This document shows positions 42,087 through 54,957 of a DNA stretch of 64,000 nt, piece by piece (position 1 is the first letter of the stretch; the number at the start of each line of letters is the position of its first letter). The notes under the pieces are model-generated. The model was not told the DNA's origin, did no database searches, and saw nothing but the letters and a program-made list of their open reading frames with translations. The stretch covers positions 496,001 to 560,000 of the forward strand of contig NZ_AP019632.1 in the NCBI RefSeq assembly GCF_007035645.1, written 5' to 3'. A program made the translations under genes and the position numbers. This DNA is from Enterobacter asburiae (GTDB lineage Bacteria; Pseudomonadota; Gammaproteobacteria; Enterobacterales; Enterobacteriaceae).

Positions 42087-42312
42087 CTAAAACCTCATCG
42101 TTATGTTATTTCCGCGCCAGAGCACGGCAACCTCTCAACCGTTTCCGGGAGCAGTTGTGTAACGGGAGGGGCGTAACCAGGAGCATGTCCCGGAACGGCC
42201 CGAACCTTGCCATAAGTAAGCGTGCATAAGTCGGTATCCGTACCGTTAAACCCGATGTCTCTCACACCGGTAATGCATTCCGTCGGCTGAGTGTTTGCGA
42301 CGGCGAAAAGAT

Positions 42313-42330
42313 AACTTGTCATACAACTTT
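42313..42330. promoter_or_regulatory. Candidate ExuR operator, exuT side
   Basis: AACTTGT and ACAACTT are inverted around CAT (six of seven positions symmetrical). It shares the TTGT.ATAC.ACTTT pattern with the site before exuR. Confidence 0.5.
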
Positions 42331-42331
42331 A

Positions 42332-42353
42332 AAAGGTGAGTGACATCACAAAT
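42332..42353. promoter_or_regulatory. CRP site of the exuT/uxaC region
   Basis: GGTGAGTGACATCACA matches TGTGA-N6-TCACA at nine of ten positions and lies directly beside the ExuR-like operator. Catabolite control of hexuronate genes by CRP is known in E. coli. Confidence 0.65.
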
Positions 42354-42492
42354 GTATGATTCTTTGTGGGGACATTAATCGTCGCCCGCAAAGCCAGTAT
42401 TGGCGCGGCCTGCAGAAGGGTTTGCTTCATTGAGGGTAATTTATTTGTTGGCGTTTATTGATCTCACTCACGAAAAAAGCTTCGGTTGGTGG

Positions 42493-42511
42493 AAATTGGT
42501 GTGATAACTTT
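42493..42511. promoter_or_regulatory. Candidate ExuR operator, uxaC side
   Basis: AAATTGGTGTGATAACTTT keeps the AAATTGG half of the E. coli ExuR box and the AACTTT end seen at the other two sites. It lies about 50 bases before uxaC, likely over the promoter. Confidence 0.4.
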
Positions 42512-42522
42512 GCAGCATATGA

Positions 42523-43974
<1,452 letters not shown>

Positions 43975-43991
43975 GGCCGTTTGAGGTTGAT

Positions 43992-45479
43992 ATGCAATAC
44001 ATCAAAATCCATTCGCTGGATAACGTGGCCGTCGCGCTGACGGATCTCGCTGAAGGCGACGTGGTGACCGTTGATAACCAGAGCGTCACCCTGCGTCAGG
44101 CGATCGTCCGTGGACACAAGTTTGCCCTGATCCCCATTGCGAAAGGGGAGAACGTGGTGAAGTACGGTTTGCCCATCGGCCATGCGCTGGCGGATATTGC
44201 GCCGGGTGAATACATTCACTCACACAATACCCGCACCAATCTGAGCGATCTGGACGAGTACAGCTATCAACCTGATTTACCTGTGGAAGAGCGTCAGGCG
44301 GCGGATCGTGAGGTGCAGATCTACCGTCGCGCCAGCGGCGACGTGGGGATCCGCAACGAGCTGTGGATCCTCCCGACCGTCGGCTGCGTCAATGGAATTG
44401 CGCGCCAGATCCAGACGCGCTTCCTGAAAGAGACCAACAACGCCGAAGGGACTGACGGCGTGCATCTGTTCAGCCACACCTACGGCTGTTCCCAGCTCGG
44501 TGACGACCACATTAACACCCGCACCATGCTGCAAAACATGGTGCGTCATCCGAACGCGGGCGCGGTGCTGGTGATTGGCCTGGGCTGCGAGAACAATCAG
44601 GTGGACGCCTTCCGCGACACGCTGGGCGAGTTCGATCCTGAGCGCGTGCATTTTATGGTGTGCCAGCATCAGGACGACGAAGTGGAAGCGGGCGTTGAAC
44701 AGCTTCACCAGCTTTATGAGGTGATGCGCCACGACAGGCGCGAGCCGGGCAAGCTGAGCGAGCTCAAGTTTGGGCTGGAGTGCGGCGGGTCAGATGGCCT
44801 TTCCGGCATTACCGCTAACCCGATGCTGGGCCGCTTCTCGGATTACGTGATTGCCAACGGCGGCACGACGGTGTTGACCGAAGTGCCGGAAATGTTCGGC
44901 GCGGAGCGTATTCTGATGAGCCACTGCCGTGACGAAGAGACCTTTGAGAAGACCGTCACCATGGTGAACGACTTCAAACAGTATTTCATCGCCCACAATC
45001 AGCCGATTTACGAGAACCCGTCGCCGGGCAACAAAGCGGGCGGGATCACCACGCTGGAAGAGAAATCCCTCGGCTGCACCCAGAAAGCGGGCGCGAGCCA
45101 GGTGGTTGACGTGCTGCGCTACGGCGAGCGCCTGAAAACCCACGGTCTGAACCTGCTGAGCGCACCGGGCAACGATGCGGTCGCCACCAGCGCGCTGGCG
45201 GGTGCCGGCTGTCATATGGTGCTGTTCAGTACCGGTCGCGGCACGCCGTACGGTGGTTTTGTGCCGACGGTGAAAATCGCTACCAACAGCGAGCTGGCGG
45301 CAAAGAAAAAGCACTGGATCGACTTTGATGCGGGCCAGCTGATTCACGGCAAAGCGATGCCGCAGCTGCTGACGGAGTTCGTGGATACTATCGTGGAATT
45401 TGCTAACGGCAGGCAGACCTGTAACGAGAAGAACGACTTCCGCGAGCTGGCGATCTTTAAGAGTGGTGTGACGCTTTAA
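43992..45479 (+). CDS. uxaA: Altronate dehydratase
   Basis: UxaA dehydrates D-altronate to 2-keto-3-deoxygluconate. The 495 residues equal E. coli. The N-terminal SAF-like domain (about 1-90) includes VRGHKFALIPIAKGENVVKYG; the catalytic part carries SHTYGCSQLGDDHINT, GLGCENNQVDAF and ECGGSDGLSGITANP. It is a paralogue of garD in this window and shares the same two-domain build. It lies 17 bases after uxaC. uxaB (tagaturonate reductase) is not here, as is normal in enterics. Confidence 0.97.
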   Translation: MQYIKIHSLDNVAVALTDLAEGDVVTVDNQSVTLRQAIVRGHKFALIPIAKGENVVKYGLPIGHALADIAPGEYIHSHNTRTNLSDLDEYSYQPDLPVEERQAADREVQIYRRASGDVGIRNELWILPTVGCVNGIARQIQTRFLKETNNAEGTDGVHLFSHTYGCSQLGDDHINTRTMLQNMVRHPNAGAVLVIGLGCENNQVDAFRDTLGEFDPERVHFMVCQHQDDEVEAGVEQLHQLYEVMRHDRREPGKLSELKFGLECGGSDGLSGITANPMLGRFSDYVIANGGTTVLTEVPEMFGAERILMSHCRDEETFEKTVTMVNDFKQYFIAHNQPIYENPSPGNKAGGITTLEEKSLGCTQKAGASQVVDVLRYGERLKTHGLNLLSAPGNDAVATSALAGAGCHMVLFSTGRGTPYGGFVPTVKIATNSELAAKKKHWIDFDAGQLIHGKAMPQLLTEFVDTIVEFANGRQTCNEKNDFRELAIFKSGVTL

Positions 45480-45483
45480 TCGG

Positions 45484-45529
45484 TGCGGCCTGATGCCCTC
45501 ACCCTGACCCTCTCCCACGGGAAGAGGGG
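45484..45529. repeat. CCCTCTCCC-type palindromic repeat, copy 4
   Basis: TGCGGCCTGATGCCCTCACC, then CTGA, CCCTCTCCC, ACG and GGAAGAGGG. The flank GTGCGGCCTGATG and the following CAAAC.CTAAAAACGG are nearly the same as in the copy at 51.06 kb. Confidence 0.75.
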
Positions 45530-45539
45530 ACAAACACTA

Positions 45540-45567
45540 AAAACGGCAACCTCAGGGTTGCCGTTTT
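45540..45567. terminator. Bidirectional terminator between uxaA and sstT
   Basis: AAAACGGCAAC and GTTGCCGTTTT pair around CTCAGG with A-run and T-run flanks, ending uxaCA on the plus strand and sstT on the minus strand. Confidence 0.88.
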
Positions 45568-45571
45568 GCTG

Positions 45572-46813
45572 TTAGCCTCGCAGGGCGTTCTTCGCTAAAC
45601 GCGCGTCTTCCGCCTGACAGGCCGCTGCGGTAAACAGCACGTCGGTAGAGGAGTTCAGCGCGGTTTCGCAGGAGTCCTGCAGCACGCCGATGATAAAGCC
45701 GACGGCCACAACCTGCATCGCAATCTCGTTCGGGATGCCGAACATATTACACGCCAGCGGGATCAGCAGCAGCGAACCGCCCGCAACGCCGGATGCGCCA
45801 CAGGCACACAGTGACGCCACCACGCTCAGCAACAATGCGGTTGGCAGATCCACCGGAATGCCCAGCGTATGCACCGCCGCCAGGGTCAGCACGGTAATGG
45901 TGATTGCCGCGCCCGCCATGTTCACGGTTGCGCCCAGTGGGATCGACACGGAATAGGTATCACGGTCCAGGTTCAGCTTCTCCGCCAGCGCCATGTTAAC
46001 CGGAATGTTCGCCGCAGAGCTGCGGGTGAAGAAGGCATACACGCCGCTCTCGCGCAGGCAGGTCAGCACCAGCGGATACGGGTTGCGGCGGATCTGCCAG
46101 AACACCAGCAGCGGGTTGATCACCAGCGCCACCAGCAGCATACAGCCGACCAGCACAACCAGCAGCTGCGCGTAGCCCCACAGCGCGTCGAAGCCGGTGG
46201 TTGCAAGCGTAGAGGAGACCAGCCCGAAAATACCGATTGGCGCAAAGCGAATCACCAGCTTCACCATAAAGGTCACGGCGTTGGACAGATCGTTGACCAG
46301 GTTTTTCGTGGTGTCGTTACCGTGACGTAGCGCGAAGCCCAGACCAATCGCCCAGACCAGGATGCCAATGTAGTTTCCGCTCATCAGCGCGGTGATGGGG
46401 TTAGAAACCATGCTCATCAGCAGTCCGCGCAGCACTTCGACAATGCCGGATGGCGGCGTGATGTCACCGGCCGCGCTGGTCAGGTGCAGCGTGGACGGGA
46501 ACAGGAAGCTAAACACCACGGCCGTTAAGGCAGCCGAGAAGGTTCCCAGCAGATACAGGAACAGAATGGGGCGAATGTTGGTTTTTTGTCCGTGCTGGTG
46601 GTTGGCAATTGACGCCATGACCAGCATCAGAACCAGTACCGGTGCCACGGCCTTCAGCGCGCCAACGAAAAGGGTCCCGAGCAGCCCCGTGGCCTCCGCC
46701 GCAGGTTTTGACACCATCGCCAGCAGAATACCCAGCACCAGCCCGACCAGAATTTGTTTAACGAGGCTGCCCTGCGCCAGGCGCGCGAACAGTCCGCTTG
46801 ATTGTGTGCTCAT
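45572..46813 (-). CDS. sstT: Serine/threonine:Na+ symporter
   Basis: SstT imports serine and threonine with sodium and belongs to the dicarboxylate/amino acid:cation symporter family. The start at 46813 gives 413 residues (E. coli 414). Hairpin-loop signatures are visible in [20 protein letters not shown] and [20 protein letters not shown], the region that binds substrate and sodium. The frame extends 17 codons upstream without homology. It is monocistronic and followed by a terminator shared with uxaA. Together with tdcC it gives the cell two distinct serine/threonine importers in this window. Confidence 0.96.
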   Translation of the reverse strand: MSTQSSGLFARLAQGSLVKQILVGLVLGILLAMVSKPAAEATGLLGTLFVGALKAVAPVLVLMLVMASIANHQHGQKTNIRPILFLYLLGTFSAALTAVVFSFLFPSTLHLTSAAGDITPPSGIVEVLRGLLMSMVSNPITALMSGNYIGILVWAIGLGFALRHGNDTTKNLVNDLSNAVTFMVKLVIRFAPIGIFGLVSSTLATTGFDALWGYAQLLVVLVGCMLLVALVINPLLVFWQIRRNPYPLVLTCLRESGVYAFFTRSSAANIPVNMALAEKLNLDRDTYSVSIPLGATVNMAGAAITITVLTLAAVHTLGIPVDLPTALLLSVVASLCACGASGVAGGSLLLIPLACNMFGIPNEIAMQVVAVGFIIGVLQDSCETALNSSTDVLFTAAACQAEDARLAKNALRG

Positions 46814-46996
46814 ACGTATTTCCTGAGTGAAATTGCGTTCCATCCCGGATGTGCTCTTAGTCACATTTATGTCCGGATGTAAGTAAATGTTTGCCTGGTC
46901 GAGTATAGGGAATGCGCGAAAGGAAGGAAGCGTAAAATGCTGGATTTTACGTGTTGCATCATATTTTTTAACTGCTGCGTTACAAAAGTGTGTTCA

Positions 46997-47031
46997 CCCT
47001 CTCCCTGTGGGAGAGGGCCGGGGTGAGGGGG
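46997..47031. repeat. CCCTCTCCC-type palindromic repeat, copy 5
   Basis: CCCTCTCCC, TGT, GGGAGAGGG is followed by CCGGGGTGAGGGGG, so it reads in the reverse orientation. It ends one base before the alx stop codon. Confidence 0.7.
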
Positions 47032-47032
47032 A

Positions 47033-48001
47033 TTACTCCACCTGCTGCTTCTTATCGTGCTGGCGGTTAACCCAGGTATTGATAATCAGCGTCACGATCA
47101 GAATGCCAAACACCACGCTGAGCGAAATGGCGATCGGGATATGGTAGAAATCGACGATCAGCATCTTGATGCCGATAAACACCAGGATCACCGACAGACC
47201 GTACTTGAGCATCGAGAATCGCTCCGCCGCGCCCGCCAGCAGGAAGTACATCGCACGCAGGCCGAGAATGGCGAACAGGTTAGACGTCAGGACGATGAAC
47301 GGGTCGGTGGTCACCGCGAAGATCGCCGGAATGCTGTCCACCGCGAAAATCACGTCGCTCAGCTCAACCAGAATCAGTACCAGCAGCAGCGGAGTGGCGA
47401 ACAGCAGGCCGTTCTTGCGCACGAAGAAGTGCTCGCTCTCGATCTTGTCGGTCATGCGCAGATGCCCACGGATCCACTTCACCAGCGGGCGATCGCCAAT
47501 CGCGGAGCCGTCTTCTTTCGCCAGCGCCATTTTGACCCCGGTGAACAGCAGGAACGCGCCGAAGACGTACAGCAGCCATTCGAACTGGGTAATCAGCCAG
47601 CTGCCGGCGAAGATCATGATGGTACGCAGGATAATCGCGCCCAGCACGCCGTAGACCAGCACGCGTCGCTGCAGGGCAGCAGGCACGGCAAAGTAGCTGA
47701 ACAGCATCAGCCAGACGAAGACGTTATCAACCGCCAGGGCTTTTTCAATCAGATAACCGGTGAGGAAGGCGAGCGCCTGAGGGTCGGCCACCGCGCGGCC
47801 TTCGGTCGAGGCCAGGTACCACCAGAAGGCGGCACAGAACAGCAGGGAGAGGGTGACCCACACCAGAGACCAGGCCGCAGCCTGTTTGATGCTCATGCCG
47901 TGCGCGCCGCGACGGCCCTGCAAAAAGAGGTCGATCGCCAGCATGATGAGCACGACAACCGCGAATCCGCCCCACAACATTGGAGTGCCGACAGAATGCA
48001 T
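47033..48001 (-). CDS. alx: TerC-family manganese-linked membrane protein Alx
   Basis: Alx is a TerC-family inner-membrane protein; in E. coli it is induced at high pH and by manganese and is implicated in manganese export. The 322 residues have about nine hydrophobic segments, with conserved acidic residues in [17 protein letters not shown] and [20 protein letters not shown]. The ATG at 48001 is preceded by AAGGAAA and gives the conserved [12 protein letters not shown] start; the frame extends six codons further. A manganese riboswitch with terminator lies directly upstream. Confidence 0.95.
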   Translation of the reverse strand: MHSVGTPMLWGGFAVVVLIMLAIDLFLQGRRGAHGMSIKQAAAWSLVWVTLSLLFCAAFWWYLASTEGRAVADPQALAFLTGYLIEKALAVDNVFVWLMLFSYFAVPAALQRRVLVYGVLGAIILRTIMIFAGSWLITQFEWLLYVFGAFLLFTGVKMALAKEDGSAIGDRPLVKWIRGHLRMTDKIESEHFFVRKNGLLFATPLLLVLILVELSDVIFAVDSIPAIFAVTTDPFIVLTSNLFAILGLRAMYFLLAGAAERFSMLKYGLSVILVFIGIKMLIVDFYHIPIAISLSVVFGILIVTLIINTWVNRQHDKKQQVE

Positions 48002-48018
48002 ACTATTTTCCTTACACA

Positions 48019-48200
48019 TAAAAAAACAAAAACGGCTATGGTCAGAAGACGATAGCCGTTAGCTTTTTATGCATAGACCTCGCCTTCCGGCAAGGTCTCA
48101 CTTACAACCACGAAGGTTGCCCGGCGACCGGATGCGTGTTTAACGCATCGTAATGACGATCCACCGGCGAAGAAGTTACTCCCCTTTGCAGGTAACAAAA
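48019..48200 (-). ncRNA. yybP-ykoY manganese riboswitch (alx leader, PRE/SraF)
   Basis: Read on the minus strand, the leader has the family landmarks in order: AAAGGGGAGTA near the 5' end, paired arms, GCCGGGCAACC, then GTAAGTGAGACCTTGCC and a closing GGCGAGGTCT at about 48070-48080. This is the aptamer that binds manganese. It is followed by a hairpin AACGGCTAT/ATAGCCGTT at 48031-48060 and a T-rich run at 48019-48030, an intrinsic terminator only 18 bases before the alx ATG. E. coli alx has the same pH- and Mn-responsive leader. Exact 5' and aptamer limits are approximate. Confidence 0.85.
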
Positions 48201-48252
48201 TATGTCAGACCATCGGTTTCGTCAATGGTCTGCGCCGTTTCATTACACAGCT

Positions 48253-49251
48253 TTACGCGATCGCTTCCGCGCTCACGCCGTCTGCTGGGAATACTACGCC
48301 GGTCTGGCGACGGATCTCCGTTTGCAGCTTCGCCGTGGTGCGGCTCACCGCGAGGCCGGGGTGATTCACTTCGTTGTCTTCCACCAGACGGGCGAAGACC
48401 TCTGCCTCATAGAGCATAGTGTTAATATGCTGAGGCTGCGTCAGCTCCTGCGCTTTGCCGCCGCGCGGCACAAAGCTCACTTTCTGGCACTCGGAGATCT
48501 TCTCGATAACCAGCGAGCCCGCTTCGCCCTGAATTTCGCTCGGCAGCACGGAATCGCTCACCTTGGAGTGCTGCAGCGTGACGCTGAAATCACCGTAATC
48601 CAGCACCGCTACACCGTGCGCATCCACGCCGCTCTCTAGCAGGCTGGCGGTGGCGCTGACGCCGTGCGGTTCGCCCCACAGGGCCACGGCAGAGGCCAGG
48701 CAATAGAAACCGATATCCATAATCGAGCCGTTCGAAAACGCCGGGTTAAAGGTGTTCGGGTTCTCGCCGTCCAGATAGCGCTGATAGCGCGACGAGTACT
48801 GGCAGTAGTTAATAAAGGCTTTACTCACCTTGCCAATTTTCGGCAGGGACTGCTGCAGCAGCAGGAAATTCGGCAGGCTGGCGGTTTTGAACGCTTCGAA
48901 CAGCACCACCTGGTTTTCGCGGGCAAGCGCAATGGCCGCTTCCACTTCCTCAATATTTGACGCCAGCGGCTTCTCGCAAATCACATGCTTTTTGTGGCTG
49001 AGGAACAGCTTCGTTTGCGGGAAGTGCAGGGAGTTCGGGCTGGCGATATACACCGCGTCAATGGCGTCGCTTTGCGCCATGTCATCAAGCGAAGTGAAGA
49101 GATGCTCAACGAGGTAATCGTTGGCAAAACTCTGCGCCTGCTCAAGGCTGCGGGAATAGACTGCGGTAAGCTTAAGTTTGCCGGTTTCGTGGGCGGCGTC
49201 GACGAACTGGCGCGTGATCCAGTTCGTACCAATGACTGCGAAACGTATCAT
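48253..49251 (-). CDS. ygjR: Gfo/Idh/MocA-type oxidoreductase YgjR
   Basis: The 332-residue protein matches E. coli YgjR, a predicted NAD(P)-dependent sugar-type dehydrogenase. It begins MIRFAVIGTNWITRQFVDAA with a Rossmann loop, and has HVICEKPLASNIEEVEAAI, the family's catalytic EKP motif, then a C-terminal dimerisation domain with GSIMDIGFYCLASAVALWG. Substrate is unknown to me. The segment 48202-48252 between it and the riboswitch start is part of the divergent-free spacer; both genes lie on the same strand but alx has its own leader. Confidence 0.92.
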   Translation of the reverse strand: MIRFAVIGTNWITRQFVDAAHETGKLKLTAVYSRSLEQAQSFANDYLVEHLFTSLDDMAQSDAIDAVYIASPNSLHFPQTKLFLSHKKHVICEKPLASNIEEVEAAIALARENQVVLFEAFKTASLPNFLLLQQSLPKIGKVSKAFINYCQYSSRYQRYLDGENPNTFNPAFSNGSIMDIGFYCLASAVALWGEPHGVSATASLLESGVDAHGVAVLDYGDFSVTLQHSKVSDSVLPSEIQGEAGSLVIEKISECQKVSFVPRGGKAQELTQPQHINTMLYEAEVFARLVEDNEVNHPGLAVSRTTAKLQTEIRRQTGVVFPADGVSAEAIA

Positions 49252-49321
49252 AAACGTTTACGTACTCCGTAGCGGGGAACCTTTAGCCACTGTAGCACGT
49301 CATCATGACAATTCGCGTGCG

Positions 49322-49825
49322 CTATTCCGCATTACCATTTAACGATAAATGCGTAAGCCACAGGCGGGTATCAAACTCCAGCTGGTGGTACTGCGGCTCC
49401 ATGTGGCAGCACAGGGAATAGAACGCTTTGTCGTGCTCTTTCTCCTTCAGGTGCGCCAGCTCGTGGACCACGATCATCCGCAGAAAGGCTTCCGGCGCGT
49501 TACGGAAAACCGTCGCGACGCGGATTTCGGCCTTCGCTTTCAGCTTGCCGCCCTGTACGCGGGAAATGGCGGTGTGCAGGCCAAGCGCGTTTTTCAGCAC
49601 GTGGATCTTGTTGTCGTACATCACCTTGTTGATCGGCGGCGCGCTCTTCAGATACCGGCTTTTCAGATCCTGCGTATACTGCCAGAGGGCCTTATCGGTC
49701 GCGAAATCGTGCGTGCCGGGATAGCGTTTTTCCAGCACCGCGCCGAGCTTCTGCTCGGCAATCAGGCTGCGAACCTGAGTCAGTAAATGCTCCGGATAGC
49801 CCTGGAGATAAGTAAGTTGGTTCAT
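49322..49825 (-). CDS. ygjP: YgjP zincin-fold metal hydrolase
   Basis: The 167-residue protein matches E. coli YgjP of the WLM/SprT-like zinc hydrolase group (DUF45). The metal motif [11 protein letters not shown] has the HExxHx6-type ligand pattern. Although built like a metallopeptidase, E. coli YgjP has been described as a UTP pyrophosphatase, so peptidase activity should not be assumed. The ATG at 49825 is preferred over a TTG at 49828. It is divergent from rlmG across 83 bases. Confidence 0.92.
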   Translation of the reverse strand: MNQLTYLQGYPEHLLTQVRSLIAEQKLGAVLEKRYPGTHDFATDKALWQYTQDLKSRYLKSAPPINKVMYDNKIHVLKNALGLHTAISRVQGGKLKAKAEIRVATVFRNAPEAFLRMIVVHELAHLKEKEHDKAFYSLCCHMEPQYHQLEFDTRLWLTHLSLNGNAE

Positions 49826-49908
49826 CAAAAGCCCAAATTAATGCGAAAACGGGTATACTCACGCACCCTTTTCAGGGATACGCCAAATTTTACCATTCAG
49901 GAGGGCCG

Positions 49909-51045
49909 ATGAGCCACTTAGACAACGGTTTCCGTTCACTCAACCTTAAACGTTTCCCGGAAACGGACGACGTTAACCCGCTCATGGCGTGGGAAGCGGC
50001 GGATGAATATCTGCTGCAGCAGTTGGATGAGACTGAAATCCGCGGCCCGGTTTTGATCCTGAATGACGCCTTTGGCGCGCTGGGCTGCGCCCTGGCGGAG
50101 CACACGCCATACAGCATCGGCGATTCCTACCTGAGCGAGCTGGCGACGCGTGAAAACCTGCGCCATAACGACATCGAAGAGTCCAGCGTGAAGTTCCTCG
50201 ACAGCACCGCGGACTACCCGCAGGCGCCGGGCGTGGTGCTGATCAAAGTGCCAAAAACCATGGCGCTGCTGGAGCAACAGCTGCGCGCGCTGCGTAAGGT
50301 CGTGACGCCGGAAACGCGCATTATCGCGGGCGCTAAAGCGCGCGATATTCACACCTCGACGCTCGAGCTGTTCGAGAAAGTCCTCGGCCCGACCACCACG
50401 ACGCTGGCCTGGAAAAAAGCGCGCCTGATCAACTGCACCTTCAGCGCGCCGGAGCTGGCCGACGCGCCGGAGACGCTGAGCTGGAAGCTGGAAGGCACCG
50501 ACTGGACCATCCACAACCATGCGAACGTCTTCTCCCGCACCGGGCTGGATATCGGGGCGCGTTTCTTTATGGAACATCTGCCGGAAAATCTGGAAGGTGA
50601 GATTGTCGATCTGGGCTGTGGTAACGGCGTGATTGGCCTGACGCTGCTGGCGAAGAACCCGGACGCCAGCGTGGTGTTCAGCGACGAGTCGCCAATGGCG
50701 GTGGCCTCCAGCCGTCTGAACGTGGAAACCAACATGCCTGAAGCGCTGGACCGCTGCGAGTTTATGATCAACAACGCGCTGTCCGGCGTAGAGCCGTTCC
50801 GCTTCAACGCCGTGTTCTGCAACCCGCCGTTCCACCAGAAGCACGCGCTGACGGATAACGTCGCGTGGGAGATGTTCCACCACGCGCGCCGTTGCCTGAA
50901 AATCAACGGCGAGCTGTACATCGTGGCGAACCGCCACCTGGATTACTTCCACAAGCTGAAGAAGATTTTCGGCAACTGCGTCACCATTGCGACCAATAAC
51001 AAGTTCGTGGTGCTGAAAGCGGTGAAGCTGGGACGTCGTCGTTAA
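49909..51045 (+). CDS. rlmG: 23S rRNA m2G1835 methyltransferase
   Basis: RlmG methylates N2 of G1835 in 23S rRNA. The 378 residues equal E. coli. The N-terminal half is a degenerate methyltransferase-like domain involved in RNA binding; the C-terminal half carries the S-adenosylmethionine loop [15 protein letters not shown] and the catalytic NPPFHQK motif typical of guanine-N2 methyltransferases (like RsmC). The ATG at 49909 follows AGGAGGGCCG. It ends before a repeat-plus-terminator unit shared with fadH. Confidence 0.96.
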   Translation: MSHLDNGFRSLNLKRFPETDDVNPLMAWEAADEYLLQQLDETEIRGPVLILNDAFGALGCALAEHTPYSIGDSYLSELATRENLRHNDIEESSVKFLDSTADYPQAPGVVLIKVPKTMALLEQQLRALRKVVTPETRIIAGAKARDIHTSTLELFEKVLGPTTTTLAWKKARLINCTFSAPELADAPETLSWKLEGTDWTIHNHANVFSRTGLDIGARFFMEHLPENLEGEIVDLGCGNGVIGLTLLAKNPDASVVFSDESPMAVASSRLNVETNMPEALDRCEFMINNALSGVEPFRFNAVFCNPPFHQKHALTDNVAWEMFHHARRCLKINGELYIVANRHLDYFHKLKKIFGNCVTIATNNKFVVLKAVKLGRRR

Positions 51046-51056
51046 GATTGGGGATG

Positions 51057-51103
51057 TGCGGCCTGATGCCCTCACCCCGGCCCTCTCCCACAGGGAGAGG
51101 GAG
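51057..51103. repeat. CCCTCTCCC-type palindromic repeat, copy 6
   Basis: TGCGGCCTGATGCCCTCACC, then CCGG, CCCTCTCCC, ACA and GGGAGAGGG. With its terminator it is the closest partner of the copy at 45.48 kb. Confidence 0.75.
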
Positions 51104-51112
51104 CAAACGCTA

Positions 51113-51137
51113 AAAACGGCAACTGGGTTGCCGTTTT
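51113..51137. terminator. Bidirectional terminator between rlmG and fadH
   Basis: AAAACGGCAAC and GTTGCCGTTTT pair around TGG with A/T-run flanks; it serves rlmG and fadH, which converge on it. Confidence 0.88.
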
Positions 51138-51165
51138 GCTTTTACCCTGGCCGCCCGGCAATACC

Positions 51166-53230
<2,065 letters not shown>

Positions 53231-53303
53231 TACTAATTTAGCCAGCGGGAGCGGAAAGGTAAAAGCGGGATCGAATGATTGTGATAGATCTCAAAGAACT
53301 TCG

Positions 53304-53352
53304 CCCCTCACCCTGCCCCTCTCCCCTCAGGGGAGAGGGGCAGGGTGAGGGG
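53304..53352. repeat. Perfect 23-bp palindromic repeat, copy 7
   Basis: Two exactly complementary 23-base arms (53304-53326 and 53330-53352) flank a three-base loop. The arms contain the CCCTCACCC and CCCTCTCCCC blocks of the repeat family. On the minus strand the loop is the TGA stop codon of lsrK, and the right arm encodes its last residues. Confidence 0.9.
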
Positions 53353-54925
53353 TGTGGGTTTTTACTAACCCCGGGGCCTGCCACATCGACGTCGTCAGCC
53401 CGCTGTCCACCAGCCCAAGCTGGTCGGCGTACACCGCCTGCCATTTCTGCATCATGCCGTCGTACAGCTCGCGGTGCTGCGGGTTTGGCGTGAACTCGCG
53501 GCTCCACTTCACCAGCCGCTCGCCCGTCGAGGCCATATCCGCAAACAGCCCCGCGCCCGCGCCTGCGGCAATAACGCAGCCGAGCGCCGTCGCCTCTTTC
53601 ACTTCCGGCACGCGCACCGGCAGCCCGGTGACGTCGCTTAAAATCTGGCTCCACAGGGCGCCTTTGGCCCCGCCGCCCGCAAACACCAGGCTTTCAAACG
53701 TCACGCCGGAGAAGCGCGAAATCTGCGCCAGGTTGCAGGCCGAGACAATCGCCGCGTTCTCCTCCAGGGCGCGGAACAGCGTCGCTTTGTTGCACTTTTC
53801 CGGGTCGATGGAAAGGTTAATAAACGACGGTGCGGCGTGGTACCACTGCTTGAAATGCATCGCGTCGGAGAAGATCGGCATCACCCCGTGGGAGCCCGCC
53901 GGCACGCGGCTCGCCATCTCTTCCAGCAGGGAATAGGTGTCCATCCCCATCCGCTCGGCAATCAGCTTTTCCTCGGCGCAGAAGGCGTCGCGGAACCAGC
54001 GCATGGTCAGCCCGGTAAAGAAGCTGATCGACTCCGCCTGCGCCATGCCGGGGATAACGTGCGGGTTCACGCGGATGTTCATCTCGGGGTCGGTACGCAC
54101 CTGCGGCAGATTGACAACCTGCTGCCAGAAGGTACCGCCCAGCACCGCCGTCTGTCCGGCGCGAACCACGCCCAGCCCCAGGCAGCCCAGCTGCACGTCG
54201 CCGCCGCCCATCACCACCGGGGTGCCTTCGCGCAGGCCGCTCTGCTGGGCGGCCTCTTTGGTAATCGCGCCCAGCACGGTGCCGGTCTCTTTTACCGGGG
54301 AGAGAATATCTGCGCGCAGCCCGGCCATGTCGAGCAGCGCCGGACGCCAGTCGCGGGAAAACAGATCCAGCATGCCGGTGGTGCCCGCGTTAGACGGGTC
54401 GACCGCCAGCTCGCCGGAGAGCTTCGCCGCCAGCCAGTCGCTGATCATGGTGATGGTGGCGGCTTTACGGTAGATGTCAGGACGATGGTGCGCCAGCCAC
54501 AGCAGGCGCGGCATGGCGCTCAGCGCCAGCGTCTGGCCGGAAACCTCATACACTTCGGATTCAAAACGGTCGTCGTGGATCTCTTTGAGTTCGGCCACCT
54601 CGCGGCTGGCGCGGGCGTCGACGTTGGCGCAGGCCCAGATGGCCTCGCCGTCGCGGTCATACAGCACGATCCCCTCGCGCATCGAGCAGCAGGCGACGGA
54701 CTGAATATCCGCCGCGCTCAGGCACGCACGTTCCAGCGCCTGATGAATGCACCGGCAGGCCAGCTGCCAGTTGGTCTCCAGATCGAACTCCATCGATCCC
54801 GGCACGTTCTCCACGCTCAGGTGCTTCCACTCGGCCTGGCCGACGGCAATCTGGTTGCCCTGTAAATCGAAAATCACGGCGCGAACGCTGCCTGTCCCTG
54901 CATCTAACGCTAAAAGGTAACTCAT
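53327..54925 (-). CDS. lsrK: Autoinducer-2 kinase
   Basis: LsrK phosphorylates imported autoinducer-2 (open-chain DPD) so that phospho-AI-2 can inactivate the repressor LsrR. The 532 residues form a FGGY sugar kinase: N-terminal [17 protein letters not shown] phosphate loop, [15 protein letters not shown] and the late [20 protein letters not shown]. Through [12 protein letters not shown] the C-terminus follows E. coli (530 residues). The last residues, [12 protein letters not shown], come from the palindromic repeat that also provides the stop codon. It lies 32 bases after lsrR on the same strand. Confidence 0.95.
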   Translation of the reverse strand: MSYLLALDAGTGSVRAVIFDLQGNQIAVGQAEWKHLSVENVPGSMEFDLETNWQLACRCIHQALERACLSAADIQSVACCSMREGIVLYDRDGEAIWACANVDARASREVAELKEIHDDRFESEVYEVSGQTLALSAMPRLLWLAHHRPDIYRKAATITMISDWLAAKLSGELAVDPSNAGTTGMLDLFSRDWRPALLDMAGLRADILSPVKETGTVLGAITKEAAQQSGLREGTPVVMGGGDVQLGCLGLGVVRAGQTAVLGGTFWQQVVNLPQVRTDPEMNIRVNPHVIPGMAQAESISFFTGLTMRWFRDAFCAEEKLIAERMGMDTYSLLEEMASRVPAGSHGVMPIFSDAMHFKQWYHAAPSFINLSIDPEKCNKATLFRALEENAAIVSACNLAQISRFSGVTFESLVFAGGGAKGALWSQILSDVTGLPVRVPEVKEATALGCVIAAGAGAGLFADMASTGERLVKWSREFTPNPQHRELYDGMMQKWQAVYADQLGLVDSGLTTSMWQAPGLVKTHTPHPAPLP

Positions 54926-54957
54926 GAGCTTGCCTCGTTGTTAGCGCAGGGCGGCTC

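Noticed and set aside
42101..42322. 73-codon minus-strand frame in the exuT leader
   Set aside because: No ribosome-binding site, no hydrophobic or domain pattern, and it ends in regulatory sequence.
47057..48055. 332-codon plus-strand frame over alx
   Set aside because: Highly charged His/Arg/Gln-rich shadow of the membrane protein alx.
49936..51075. 379-codon minus-strand frame over rlmG
   Set aside because: Shadow frame without start signals; rlmG is supported by length and motifs.
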